Shown: positions 25,701-39,357 of the stretch, piece after piece
Position numbering within the stretch: the stretch's first letter is position 1
How the letters are laid out: each line of letters opens with the position of its first letter
Origin: Ceratodon purpureus
Taxonomy: Eukaryota; Streptophyta; Bryopsida; Pseudoditrichales; Ditrichaceae
Direction of reading: 5' to 3'
Length of the DNA stretch: 64,000 bases
Assembly (NCBI GenBank): GCA_014871385.1
Contig: CM026424.1
Location: forward strand, 1,922,001-1,986,000
Notes under the pieces: model-generated
What the model saw: the letters and a program-made list of their open reading frames with translations, nothing else
Told to the model about the DNA's origin: nothing
Database searches by the model: none
Position numbers and translations under genes: made by a program

Positions 25701-28700
25701 ATACTCGAACTTTCCCTTCGTGGTCTCACGAACTGCACGCCACATCACCATCGGATCCCAGCTGAGCCCCAAGGGATCGTCCCGAACGATGTCCTTCACA
25801 ATAACAGGCTCCCCAAGCACCCAATGCTTCCGGAAATGAGCAAGTCCTTCCTCTTCCACGCTTGTCCTCGTAGGGCAGAAAAGGTTGTTGTCGTTAGAAG
25901 TCTTCCTGTCTGCACAGCAACGCAGGTGCATCTGATCGCTCTCATTGGCCTCTGACTTCTCGCACATCGCACAATAGGAGGCATCGCCCTGCCTCGCAAG
26001 GTCACGTGACAATGCAGCAGCATTCTCCACGTCCTGCATGAGCTTCGCCGTCCAGTCCTGATCAAAGAGAGTGCGGAGGGATAAATTTGTCTCACCACAA
26101 CCACCTCGTTGTGTTGGAGGGCACGGAATTGACCCATCTGCATTCGCAGACCAAGGGGGTAAGGGCTTGGGCTCAGGCTTCGGCGCAGGCTCTGGCGCAG
26201 CCTCTGGTGCAGCCTCTGGTGCAGGCTCTGGTTCCGGCTCCGGCTCCGACTTTGAATCCGTGTCTTCTTCGACTACTTGTCTCTTCCTTTTATTCTTTGT
26301 AGTCTTCTTAACCTTCCTTCCTCTTTTTACCGGAGCAGGTTTGTAGTCATCCACCTCTTCCTCCTCGACATAGTTCTCCCTGTTGAATGCTGATTCAGCC
26401 TGCGGTCCTCCAGGCTGAGATCCGCTGCGAAGCTCATGGCAGCATTGAAGGCACATGTCGTAATCGCACTTCTTACAATTTCGGTGGTAGTCCACAATGG
26501 ATGTGTTGCAATTGTTGCTGCATATTAAAGGCAATCATGAATGGTCAAAGAGATAACATTTAAAACCAAGAGACTATCAACAAGTACAAGAGGCTATTAA
26601 CAAGACCAAGAGACTATTAACAAAGCCAAGAGACTATTAACAAAGCCAAGAGACTATTAAGAAAACCAAAAGACTATTGACAAAAACCAAGGGACTATTA
26701 ACAAGACCAAAGGACATTGACAAGACCAAAGGACTATTAACAATGCCAAGAGACCAGTTTTAAATTGAAATTAACGGTTATTCATTGCAATTGAAGTCAT
26801 TTGAACCCAAAAAATGCATAACCATGGGCTAGCTGCTATGAATGTGTAATGTCACTTACCAATAAAGACGTTCGTCGATGGTGACTGGTGCCCGCTCCAC
26901 ATTCACAGTCGGTGTTCCTGAACCAACTCAACAGATAGAGTTAATACCGCATCTTCTAACTCTCAATTGTAATACAAGACATGTAGAATCGCATTAAAAT
27001 GAAAATGCTAGAGGACAACCAAAAACTTCCTAGGGGTTCGCTTTGATCGTTCGTTTGATCGTTCGTTTTGGCCGAGCCATCTGCAAATTTAAAGAACATG
27101 TTAGTTTACCCACCTTGTACATTGCGCTCCACCTTCAGCTCCTCACGCTGCTCCTGGTGAAGCTTCTGTAAGCTTGGAAGTAAAAAGTCCAAGCAATACA
27201 GATGAAGATTCTTCCTCACCTCATCAGAAAGGACTGGTTTTTTCTGCAAAAGGATTTCATCACAACAAATGGTTAGATATATGATGTTATTTAAATATAG
27301 AAACACGATGTGATTTAAATATATGAGTTAAAGATATGACATTTCAGATTCAAGACGAAGTCCTTTTACTTCAGACTAGCACAAAAAATTGTCTCGATGC
27401 GAATTTCTCATGACATGAAATCATCAAACGACTCAACAAGATTTTACGAAGTAATACCTAACAAACTTATTTCAAAGAAGTCCTAACCTAGATTTTCATA
27501 CACTATGACACATTTTACTCCGTACTCTTAACTCCCTGCTGGACTTGTTCTTGAACACTCTTAAAGAGAAACTCATTTTAAAACCAGTGAACTGAAAAAT
27601 CGAAAGGGCAGAATTAGGAATACTCACATTATTGCAATTTCTCAAAGGACTTACTACAAAAGTTGTAATTAAGTGAAACCACAACTCTGTTCTTACAAAC
27701 TTTATATCGATAATATTATCAGTATCAAATTCAGCTGTTAAGGATAAAGGTGAAGGAGCTTACCCATGTAGGCCCAGGCAGGCGAAGGCAGGCCTTGCAA
27801 TTACAATTGCCGAGGCACCATGGGCACTTTTCAACGATCTCCTCGAATGATCTGCCCGGGTACCTGCAAACACAAACACAAACGAGAACAGGGATGACCA
27901 CCATGTAAACACATGCAAAGCCATTCTGTGTGTACTGTTTCGATTCTCCCAACTATTGCAGAGAAACACTGGCGCAAACAAACAAAGTTCCACCAACGGG
28001 AACAGGGGCAAAAAGAAAACCACAACTCCTTCCTAACAAAAAATCTACGAGTAAAATTCAGAACAAATGACCATCACATCCACATGCCACCCACTATATT
28101 TCCCCAATACGTCACAGCGGAGAAACTGAGCTCACGAAGGACTCAGAACTCCGAATCACTGCCTGCCCTTAAGACACTCACCATGCAAAATGAAAACTCC
28201 AAAGCAGCCTGGAAAACTCAAGTCAAAACACATAGAAATAAGCAACGATGTCATCGGAACAGGAACTCCGGTCGCTTACCAATTCGTGATGCAATCTGAG
28301 CAGAACCGCTTGCTTCCACAATTCTTGCAGAAAGCCACCTTCTCCTTTTTGCTGCTTTGACACTGATGACACATTCGATACTTTCCAAAATCGTGCTTCC
28401 TCTGTTCCAGCAAAGACGGGTCATGGTAAGAAACAAGAATGAATAACGCATTGTACTTGCAACCAAAATGCTAAAAACTTTGACAAACATCAAACAGAGT
28501 GTAGCTCGTGTACTGAGACTGCCTAGCATTTCAATCTACGTGCAGTGCAACCTCCATAATGACACATAGGTCGATCACTGCACCATCAAGCAAACCAGTT
28601 CTAGAACGAGGTTAGAAGGGTCACAATGCCGAGGACTAACCGATTTCCCATTCCGCGGCTTCGACTCCTCGTTCTCGCTAGCGTCGAGATCCTCCACCTT

Positions 28701-29237
28701 GGCATCTGCAGCCCGAGATACCCTTTCTCTTTGTGGTTTTGCATTTAAATTTTCTGTTTCATTCTCGTTACCTTTAGATTCTTTAGCCTTGGGTTCCTTC
28801 ACTTTAGGTTCCTTCACCTTAGGTTCCTTATCCTTGGGTTCCTTAACCTTGGGTTCCTTAACCTTGGGAGTCTTGGGAGTCTTGGGAGGCTTACTGGGTG
28901 AGTTTTTGTTCCTGAGGTAGTTTTTGTGATGTTCACAGTATATGGACGACTCAACCCTCGGCTTAGAGCACTGCCACTTCTTCCCGTCACTCCTGCGACA
29001 ACGGTTCTCATCACTGGGCGGAGGAGGTTTTTCAGAGAGGGAGCCCCTTGACTTACGCTTTTTGCTGGGGACAGACTCCGAACCCTCTGCTGCTCTTTCT
29101 TCGTCTAGCTTGCTGTCTTCCGTGCTCTTGGTGGGCACCTCACTGGACTGTTGCACTTCAGACACGTTGGGCTCCTCAGTTTCGAGCTCGCTGTCTTCGT
29201 CACTGCTGCTGCTACTGCTGCTACTGCTGCTAGACAT
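22788..29237 (-). CDS. JmjC histone demethylase, KDM3/JMJ25 (IBM1) type, with WRC domain
   Basis: Fifteen minus-strand exons join in phase to about 1,103 aa: 28641-29237, 28280-28401, 27764-27863, 27114-27243, 26860-26917, 25656-26517, 25061-25396, 24467-24904, 24268-24340, 24060-24145, 23799-23918, 23623-23690, 23434-23529, 23233-23301 and 22788-22944. N-terminal order: a serine run, then a WRC domain ([14 protein letters not shown] ... YCEHH), then K-V-K-E-P repeats. A RING-like zinc domain follows ([51 protein letters not shown]). The JmjC fold has the iron motif [17 protein letters not shown] and [11 protein letters not shown]-x-D and the distal His are intact, so it is probably an active H3K9me1/2 demethylase. 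The exon at 28641-29237 is open to 29316, so an upstream coding exon is possible; 29237 is the first ATG. Confidence 0.9.
23011..23201. repeat. Intronic repeat, copy 1 (~190 bp)
   Basis: This lies wholly inside the last intron of the JmjC gene. It is about 94% identical by eye to 35545-35734, starting CCATGTTRTTAGTCCAGTTT and ending at AACCTTGGAACCTCTTCC in both. I see no inverted ends, so the class is unknown. Confidence 0.7.
26565..26755. repeat. ~20-bp tandem repeat in a JmjC intron
   Basis: About nine imperfect copies of CCAAGAGACTATTAACAA occur with a period near 20 bp, between the exons that carry the CCCH-rich zinc domain and [10 protein letters not shown]. Confidence 0.8.
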
Positions 29238-31300
29238 GTCTGCCTTTTCGAGACGTGCTTGCGCCTCTTGTTTCGCCTGCCGTTGAGGCCTGGACCTCAC
29301 CGGGATGTCGGGACCCCTGCAGATCAAACGCCAAACCATCATCAGAAAAAAGTGGAAAAAGAAGTGGAAGCCCTGAGCACGTTACAAAGCACGCCCGTAA
29401 GTAGGCAAGTCTGAACTAAGTTTCACAACTACTGCAACCAAGGAAGAGACCTGCGTGCCGGAAAGACACCGCGTGCGGGAAGTTCTTCCGATCGTACGGA
29501 ACACACCACACTAACAGTAGACAGGCATGCTAGAGATGCTAATGCACAGTTTCTACGCATGCTAGAGTTGCTAGGATCATGAACACGTACATGGTGTGAG
29601 CGCACTTGAGCAGTCAACAACTTATACTTCCGTTTGCTTCAGATAGAATTCGCCTCGTTGCATTTGTTTTGCTGCCAGCATTTTAGAAACAAACTGTAAG
29701 CAACTCCACATGAAAGCCGGTCAAGAGAAGAAGAAACCACGTCTGCCTTGAACCTCACGCCAATAACTGCAAGACTTATAGCTAATGGGGCTTCAACCGA
29801 GACGACTGAAGACTTGTCGTCTCGTTGGCGCTTGGAGGAGTCAGAAACCCCTTTCATCTTCGTAGAACCACATCACATACAACTAAGAAAATATGAAGCG
29901 TGTACACAAGCAAAACTTTACACTATAAGTTTCAGAGAAGCCAACAACGGCAGGGCTACAAAGGATTCACACAAAATGAACGCGTTGAGCTCCACCTAAA
30001 ACAATTAAGAGTAGACATGGTAAGGAGAAACTTGGACTGCAGATTTGTGTGAGAAGAACGAAAGCAACAAAAGAGATGGTATTGGCAACTGTAAGTGAGT
30101 TTAAAAAGGAAGAGGATCACTTCAGACTCACTAAATGCTTCAAACCGAACAAGCAAACATCAACACACATCAAAGTCTAACGTCCTGGAAGAGTAGAGCT
30201 CTCCGACCGAATGACACGGCGAAACGCTTCCTCCAAGGTCATGCAATAGTGCCAAGAATTTTCTCAGTCCCCACTGCATAAACAAGCCCCAGAACAAAGT
30301 CTCCCAACATATCCTAAGTTCATCGACGAGCACATAAACATGATCTTGCAGACATCAGGCAGCACGTCATGAATCACGACCCCATCCACTCAAGACGGCA
30401 ACCACCACCACTAATCTGAGCAGCGCACACGCTTCACAGCTCAAACCTCCCCACTCGCATTAGGTTAAAACCTCATGCCCACCCCCCAAGCGCGACCGCA
30501 ACAACACCACCACCAGGAAACCGAAAACGAAAACGAAAATGGTTCCCTCACCAGTGACTTTCAAGATCTCCTCGCCCTCTCACCATGACCTAACCTCATT
30601 GCGCAGCCACTCCACAAACCACATCTCAATCACATACCACCACATCAAACTCTCCCACAAAACACATCACTCCACATCCCAGACCACACTCCCACTCCCC
30701 CAAACTCCCTCAATTGCCCCCATTCCACGTCAAGAACAACAAACCACCCCCAATTACTCCACAACCACCAAAACCTCGACCCACCCTCCCTGATCGCCCC
30801 ATAAGATACTCACCTGTGCGATGATAATGCTGTGCATCTGCGCTCCCAAACTGAGCCCTTTGTAGTCCCCAAGGCACCACCTTGGCGATGCCCTCCGAGT
30901 CAGACCGCAGTTGGTGGTGATGGCGACTCCCTGCAACTGTGGGGTCCGACTCAATTAAGAGCCAGAACTCAAAACCAAAACTCAACAACAAGTTCGTCCT
31001 TGCACACCCCTTCCTCCCCTTTCACCTCACCTTTCATGTACAATACTACTGCAAGCAACTTTGTACCCACACCAATCTCTTCTCCCTCTCTCTCCCAAAC
31101 CCGTCTCTCCCTAAAACACTCTCCCTCTCTCTATATATCTCTCTATCTATCTATCTCTCTTCCAACACTAACTCACACAACTTCGGTGTTCGGAAACAAC
31201 CAACTGTGATGTGGGCAAATGATGTGGATTCAGACAACTTGGCCAAGAAGGAAGGAGAAGAAGACAATGGACTCACTTGCAACTAAACTTGAGTTAACTC
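29238..31300. other. Upstream region and probable non-coding leader exon of the JmjC gene
   Basis: No extra coding exon could be joined in phase. A good donor (CACAG then GTGAGTAT, exon end 30814 on the minus strand) marks a likely 5' UTR exon reaching back to about 31 kb. A CT-rich microsatellite with CTCTCTATATATCTCTCTAT is at about 31080-31165. Short plus-strand frames, including one from 31209, show no domain. Confidence 0.4.
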
Positions 31301-33968
31301 ACATGATGAGAAGTTGAGAACCCTTTCAAGGGCCCCAAAAACAACAACAAGAGAGTGAGTGTTTTTCTTTTGCGAAGTTCATACCTTGGGTGGAATTCCC
31401 GCGTCACGAGAGGAAGAGAACTCATTTTCTTTCATCTGGAGAGTTTATGGCATCGTTGTATTCTTCCCACAATGGAGTTCTGTCCATGTTTGGTGTTTTT
31501 TTTTTTTTTTGATGTTTGATGATGTTTTTCCATGAGAGTGGAGTGGGGAGGATTGAATATTGGGAGTGGATCTGGATGGGTCATGGTGAGATGAAATGGG
31601 AGTGAAAACCGCTGTGGCTTTTGTGTTGTGTTGTGTTGTGAGAATATTATCATTTTGTGATGTTGTGGAGAGGGTGGTTTTTGAACCCGTGGTACGGAAT
31701 CCAATGGGTTTACTCATGAACTTGATATGTCATTGAGGTTTTTGTATTATTCTGGGGTGATTATTGCGAGGAGTGCTTGTTGTTGTCTTTGTGTGTAATC
31801 TTTGATGGTGGAGGATTTTTGCAAAGGTGGGCGGGGGCATAGGTGTGTGCATGGACATACATGAAATCATGGTCCATTACATACATGAAACATAGTCCAT
31901 GGTTTTTTTCCCAAAGCGCCCCACTAATGACTATTTTTGCAAAACACGTAATCAAATTTGGATGAACATTTCTTCAAATGGATGAAATTATGTTCAAATA
32001 GATAATAATCAGTTCACATGGATGAATTTAACTACAAGAATTATGTACCCACATAGGTGATTACAGCGGACTTTTATGGTGGCCTAACCTCAACACTTGA
32101 ATTTAGTTCAGTAGCTTCTTAGCTTCACATAAATTTGAGTTGACACAGTGAACAAGTTCATCACTATTACTGGGTTCACATTTTCAAGCTTTAACTTCAT
32201 TGGTACTTTTACAGTGGGCTAATACACAACCATGTGTGACCACTTTGCTCACAATCCAGTTTATTTTTGTCTGAGAATTATCATAGGCACTGCATTCCTG
32301 CAACACTATTTTAAGGATATGGTATTCATGAAATGGTACCTTTATGACCATTGGGCAGCTTATACCGGCCAACTCAGGAGAATGATAAGTTAGTATTGGC
32401 AAAAGCCCTAGAATTTGAATGACTGGAATTAGTGCCCCAAATTAAGCCTCGCCGTCTTTTTCATGCAGGATGGAAAATCTTACTATTATTTATTTCTTTC
32501 ATTGCTACAGGGACAGATTGTGTAGGGTAGTCACTCATTTCTCATGTATTATACACCATTACATCTAGGTTGTGAATGTATAATATAACAGCAACAGTAC
32601 ACATTAGTGTTGGACTGGTATCGGTGAGGTCTCACTCAAATCTAAGCTCTGGGTACATTTGTACTTGAAAAGGACCTCAATGTATGTATATTTGAATATT
32701 CAAAAATGTGCTTTGGGTGTGCAAGGTGGTAAACCCGTATACCACCTTGCACATCCAAACTGAGTATTTAGTAAGGCAGTATTTGGTGGATGAAGGGAAA
32801 GGAAAAAAGAGTTGTTTGTAAATTATGCATGTCCATAATCTAGAAAATGTTGTGGAGTTTTATAATTTAAGGAAAGTATGATACTAAATTGAGCCCAAAA
32901 AAAGACATGATGACGGAGTTAGGGACTTAAATTTTCACCCACTGATGTTTTGGTACACGGCACACGGGGGTCATGTCGACTACAATACTGACAGACTCAA
33001 GATGTCTTCACATGAAAGTAATGTGGTCCCACACAGATGTAGTACTTGTCAGAAATACTGTAAAGATCAGTTCTTCTTTATGAGAGACAGCTGTGGTCCC
33101 CTCGGCTGCATGAGAGACAGCTGTAATAGTCCCCTCACTTGCAGTACCAAACTCAAGTTTTTGTACTATCTTCATTAATTAATTGTCAAGTGCAGTACAT
33201 ACTTTCAACCACGTCTTAAAGCAACAATGGCCAAGTCATAGTATGGCTGCACATGGAGCCCAGTTCACATGGAGTGGAAGAAAATTTGGTTTGTTTCAGG
33301 ACCCCACATCTCTTATGATTTGGATTTCTGTAACTGGAGTTAAAAATACGAGTGTAGATGTGGTTTATTTAGAGAGGTAGGTGTTTGTGGAATTATGGAT
33401 ACAAGAATAGATATGGTTTGCTTAAGGAGGTAGGTGTTGTAGGCTCTGCTAAATTAGAAATTTTATTTTGGTTGATTTTTAACCCTTAAACGTCAAAGCA
33501 AGCCCCACGGGCTTGGTATAAAGGAATAATTGGAGACAAAAGTTTCATTTCTCAACCAAATCAAGCAAGACTTGTTGCGTGAGAAAGCTACTATAAAAGC
33601 GATCTAGATTCCATTTATCGCCTCATTTGGGAGATTGTGGAATAATTGGTAAGCAATCAAAATTATCAAATTGAACAAGTTTTGGGTTTGAGGTAGCCAA
33701 AGTTCAGCAGTGCTGTAGTGCTTGCTAGTAGTGCATTGTAGGGTTGTTTCTAAAAAATTTAAAATTTCAAAAAAATAAAATAAAATAAAAATTCTTTCCG
33801 GGCTTTTGAAAAATTTAAAATTTAAAATTTAAAAAAATTTCTTACCAGGCTGCCCATCCATGACCCAAATTGTCTTTTTAAGGATTAAAAGATTAGTCTC
33901 TTTATTTAGGTTTATTTTTAAATATACATATGAGTTACTTTTTGTATTACTTTGGTACTTGTTATAAC
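31301..33968. other. AT-rich intergenic DNA
   Basis: No supported gene. Short frames only. Low-complexity A/T stretches near 33.76-33.85 kb. Confidence 0.4.
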
Positions 33969-34357
33969 ACCATATTCGTTAAATTGAGACTTTTTATAGT
34001 CTCAATTTAATGCTTAACTATAGATTTTTCATTGATTTCTTGATTGATTCTATATTTGTCCTAATTGTTTTTTCCATCAATTATTAAAAAAATTTAATTA
34101 AAGGAATTTAAAAAAACAAAATTAAAATGGGATTGCTATTAGACGCTATTACGGTACTCAGATTCTAGTAGTGACTGAACGCTCCGTTTCCATGATACAT
34201 ATAAATATATATCCTTCAAAAAAGCATTTCCTGAAGCGGGCGTAGAAGGCCCTTATCTTCTGTAGTGCAACTCTGATATCATCGTCTCAAAACAATTGGT
34301 AAATTTTAAGAAAAAAGTCTCAAAGTTCTAAAATTGTCTCAAAATAACGAATATGGT
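33969..34357. mobile_element. 389-bp element with 22-bp terminal inverted repeats
   Basis: Left end ACCATATTCGTTAAATTGAG (33969-33990 with two more bases) pairs with 34336-34357 at 20 of 22 positions. A second small hairpin, AAATTGAGAC with GTCTCAATTT, follows the left end. There is no coding capacity, so it is MITE-like. I could not find a convincing target duplication, so the superfamily stays open. A related end (ACCATATTCATTAATTTGGG) occurs alone at about 53271. Confidence 0.6.
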
Positions 34358-37300
34358 CATTTATCTGTAAACTGGTCTTTTTTAAATGAATTAGCAATTA
34401 CTGTTGATGTTCAGTTACTTTGGATAGTCATTTTAATTTAGTTCAATGAAGCTAATGATGATATTTACAAGTTAGTGATTTTAAATGTGGTTGTAAATAC
34501 TATTGGATGATACTGTGAATTATTGTGTCAGATGGCAAGTAGACATGCTGACTAAGTTTTGCGATGCTATGGTATTTGATTTTGGTAAAGCTGCTATTTA
34601 TGATGTATACTTCTAACCTATTGAGCTACCTGCCCATTTGCTTCAGAGCCATAGTATATTTGACTTGGGCCTACATAGAACATGCCGATTCTTTTCAACC
34701 AACCTAGTCAATAATGTATGACTTGGTCTATATCAGCTGCACTGCAAGAGTCAAAGGTACATGACATTAGACACCTCACATGTAGAATCAAATAATTTAT
34801 GAGAGCCACTTCTCAACAATCTTCGCTATCTTTCTTTGAACCAAGTCTTTTTCTTTTGCCTTCTATATTGGAAAGTTTGCAGAAGCTACATATCAACAAC
34901 CAACTTTATTGTCTTTTTCTTTAAATGCATTTTTTTTTTTTTTTTGCCTTCTGCCTTGCATCTTTAAAGTTACCGGCCAATAGTTGTCTTTGTCTTGTTT
35001 TTTAAAAAGCAGTCTTTTTTAATGTGTAAATGCTATATACCTACAAGGTACTCTACCTATTTGTTTTCTTTAAAATTCAATATTTTCTTTACTTTTTATC
35101 TTACAAGTGATGTATTTTAGTTTATAATGATTACAACGCTTGGATCTTGCCGTCTTGGTGGTTTCAAATTGAAAAGTGATTCTCTTATTGCACAATTTTA
35201 AATGACAATTGAAAGATGTACATCTTTATTTGGATTTAAAGCATATCATTTATAATCAAGTGTTTTTAAATACATTATAAGCAAAAAATGCAATTCAGCT
35301 TGGAAAAATAATGAGGATTGGCTAAGCTTCAAGACAAATAATCAAGCTTGTATGAAAATGACATTATCAAATCTTAAGTGTCATTCTCCAAAAGTGACCT
35401 AATATAAGGTATGGAACTGGTAGCCTCGGCACCATGCCATGGTTGCCTTGACATCAAAATGGCTACTAAGAATAGATTTGTCTATTTAACAATGCTTGAA
35501 AGTATTGTTTGATCTTGGTTAACAATGCTTGAGAGTATTTTCATACCATGTTATTAGTCCAGTTTTGTTCTTCCCACAACAAAGAAGTCTTTAGAAACAT
35601 TATTAAAGTTAACAGTTGTTGTAGTGAACTAGGTTGAATTTTTGTTAACAATACTTGTCGGATAGAGTTCATTAAAGCTTGACACATTTATAGATTTCCG
35701 TAGTATCTTCAAAACCTTGGAACCTCTTCCCTCCATACTACTCCAATGTTTATATTTGATTTAATGACATACACTTAAAATTTGTATAATTAATAAATAA
35801 ATACATCCATAGTAAAACCAAATAATAGCTTATCATATAGCCAAATAATAGCTTATCATATCGCCAAAGCTTGATGGTCAAACCAAACCAAATGTACTTC
35901 ATATTTGAAAGAGAATTTTCTTGGACCTTGCTTTTGTTTGAATAGAAGAAAAAGATGATGATGATGATATGCACATGATTCAATCTGAGACTAGTAAAAG
36001 TCTCTCAAGGACATTTTTAAGTCTTATAGTTGACCTAGAGGTGGTTCAGCCCATCTTAAGCCTTTAAAAGGGCAAATCCATTGCTTACAAAACCCTTTCT
36101 ACTCGTCACAATTCCAACATACTAAGGCAATAGTAGCAAAGAGAAGAAAAGTCCCAAAAATAAATTTTTTAAAAAGCTATTAAATTTATTTGATTAATTT
36201 TTAATTTTTAATTTTTTATTTCAAGTTACCGATAGCATTTTAATGAATATTCAAAAAACGATAATTAATTGCACTTACATCATTCCAAATAAGGTGTGAA
36301 ATAATGTTTATATTGATTAAGAAAAAGGAATTTTTAGACTTTTATTTTCAACTAAAGTCTTTCAAAGAGAAATTGAGATATTCCAAAATAAGTAAAAACA
36401 TATATTAGTAATGAGGCAAATATAGAGAAAGTAACCTTCTAGTAAAACAGAGAAAAAGAAAGTATACAAAGTGTGGAGGATAGAGAAAAAGAAAAACCAT
36501 AAAGTAAAATTGAAATTTTAGCATAAACAACAAAGGACATTTCATCTTTGGCAAATACCTTTCCAATGTGGGAGAAAAATAGAAAGGAACTCATACAACC
36601 CAAAAGAGAATCCAAAAGGAAAAATGCTCATATGTTTGAATTTATGAACCGGTTCACATAGATGAATGATTTGTTCCAATTACCTAATGAAGATTTTTTT
36701 GCTTCTCATGATTTCAAAAGAAGATGGATGGTAAATACCAAATTTTAATGTATCAATCTTTAAATTTACATAAAAATATTATATGTTATTAGTCATTTAT
36801 ACTTCTTTTTACATCATGACTTTTACATATTTTTGTATTATGTACATATATATCAAGCCACATGTATCTATCACATACATCAACTGAAAGCACCATGAGT
36901 TGTAGCCAATTTTTATTCTTTTTCAAGTATGTCTTGAAGATAAATTGTGTTTTTCAAGTATGTCTTGAAGTATATCTTGTCAATGGATGAAGATCATCAT
37001 CATACTTGTAGCTATGAAAATAATATCATACTTGATCCAAGCTAAATCAAAGTGTTTTATAAAATGACGCCATTTTGCTTCTAGTCCTCCCATGCTCCAT
37101 TCAATACCCAATCAATATCTAGTATGCATCTTCTTCAAATCCTTTATTATACCATAGATTGTATCTTTTGAACTCTTGCAATGATTGTTAAGCCGTCTTA
37201 AAATGAACATTTCTTTACCGATCTAGCCTAGATCACTTAACAAATATTCTTAATAATTCTCTTCAAGTATAAAACGCTATTTGATTTGGTGTAGACCTTG

Positions 37301-39357
37301 ATTGTTGTAAAACACTGATGTTGTGATAGGACCCTAGAAAATCATGTTTTCAGACAAATAAAAAGGTCCATTGTAATCCAAAATTATTGTGTTATTCAAG
37401 CAATACATCTTCTTGCTTCCATTGAACTATTTTGCATAATTTTTTATCTTGCCATGGCCGACAAATCTACACAAGTGTGATATCAATGTATCTAATGCAA
37501 CCTTAGAAGTAAGTCAACTTTAGCATTAAGTCAATCTTCTCCTCAATTGTAGTTCTTCCTAGCATACGGCCATTGAGTTTCATCCCCTATAACATCCGCA
37601 ACAACCCCTATTCAAATTTTGTCAAAGTAAAGTTGATTAGAATATTTCACATACACAATGTTTCATTGAGTTATGTGAGCATAATAATCTTATTCATCCT
37701 TCAATGAACTCATAATTGTTTTACCATTTGTGAAAGAACACATGTACCTCACATGTATATATCAGCTATGGGTTCTGGAGAACTTTTCACTTTGAAAAAT
37801 TGTACAAATTTCAACATTCGGCGATAATTCATGGAAAAATGCTCATTCTTCATGAACCTTATTTTCCTACTAAAGAAAATTATCTCATTATTGATAACCC
37901 AAGCTTTGATATGCTGAAATGCTTAAGTTGTCAGTTATAGGTGTCTGTACCTTTCTCTTAAACATGGTGATTCTTTGAAAATTTTGTGTGCCTTAGATCT
38001 ATAACCTCATTTTGGAGATTCCACTTTTGAACTACAGTCAATGCAATTTTTGCTTGGTCAACAACTAGACATAGTTCTACACTTGTAATTTTAGAAAAAT
38101 CTGTAATCAAGTATGACTACCTCCAACCGTTAGATAGGACAACAACTTGGTGAAGAATCTCCAAAATTTTGGATGAGTTTCATCCAAGCATTGAGGAGAA
38201 AGTGTGAAGGATTCCAATCTGTTCATCGTCCAGAAATTGGACGCTGGAACGTTTAGGGGTTAAGAACGTATGGAATTGAAAGTGAGCATCTTATTTCACT
38301 GCTACCTAAATTCCAGTGCACAGAACTCATTCAGTAGACGCAAAACAAAAGACTCGGGGAGGCAGTGTGAAAAGCCCAATAAATGAAATCCTTGTATGTA
38401 ATGAGCCCATCCAACACATTTCATAATCGCATTCAAGAACAAGACAAGACAAAACAACCGCTCACCACACTAGCCGTAACACGGAGCCAAAGGTTCTAAG
38501 AAAACTTCACCCTGTTCGTGTGAAACTTTTGTTTTGCAGGAAAGCTATGTCAGAGTCAATTAGCTGCCCAGACAAACCATGGAAGACCTGAGGCAATAAT
38601 GCAACTTACACCTCTCACCAAATAGTTGTAGGTTTCTGGTTGTTTCTATCTTGCAGAAGATACTGGCTAATTAAGTAAACAAAGCGCAGTTTCACTCAAA
38701 TGATTTCCACTAGCAAGGCATTTTGTAAACCAGTCGAAATAGTAGGAGGGTTACTTTCTCACTACCTCTACAGATAATATAACGACTGCAGTGTAATTTG
38801 GTGGTAAACTCTTTGACCAAAGATTGAAACCTGCATCTCTTTCACCGCATATCCACTACGCACAGGTCTGCACTTTATTGCCAAAACAAATTTCTATTTA
38901 AAACCACAATGTACCCAACAGCAGCAGCCCTTGACTCGCAAGGACTCCGATATATTCCATCCTATATAAATGCCAACTGTCATTCAGGTCTGTAAGAACG
39001 GCAAGAGGCTTAAACTGCTGCGGAAAAAGGTTAGCCATCACAAGACAGCTCACACACAGACAAGCAATAGATAGTAATTGCGACTAAAATGTATAAGACT
39101 TACACTGATCGAAACAGTCAATACAAGATCCAGGAGCTCAGATCGCAGCCCAAAACCTATCCAGTTTGAAAAGGACAACGATGGTCACTAAATACAACAC
39201 CGCAGAGCAGCCAAAACCTTCACTCACACACTCGAAAAGGAAGTAAACAGCTCCGAATAGAATGCTCCATCATCCCAACGTTCCGACTCAATCTCCAGAC
39301 TTACGAATTCCTATGCAAAGAGAAAATCCTACCTACACAAGACCGTCACGGATCAAG
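34358..39357. other. AT-rich intergenic DNA, no gene seen
   Basis: About 5 kb of AT-rich sequence with stops in all frames. The exceptions are a short frame near 35.8 kb with no domain and the repeat copy at 35545-35734. The last kilobase may include the 3' flank of the kinase-like pseudogene. Confidence 0.4.
35545..35734. repeat. Intergenic repeat, copy 2 (~190 bp)
   Basis: Second copy, same orientation, of the segment found in the last intron of the JmjC gene at 23011-23201, with around a dozen differences. Confidence 0.7.

Noticed and set aside
27006-27084. Extra JmjC exon reading [10 protein letters not shown] between two zinc-domain exons
   Set aside because: The flanking exons (27114-27243 and 26860-26917) already join in phase, and the extra piece lacks a good donor.
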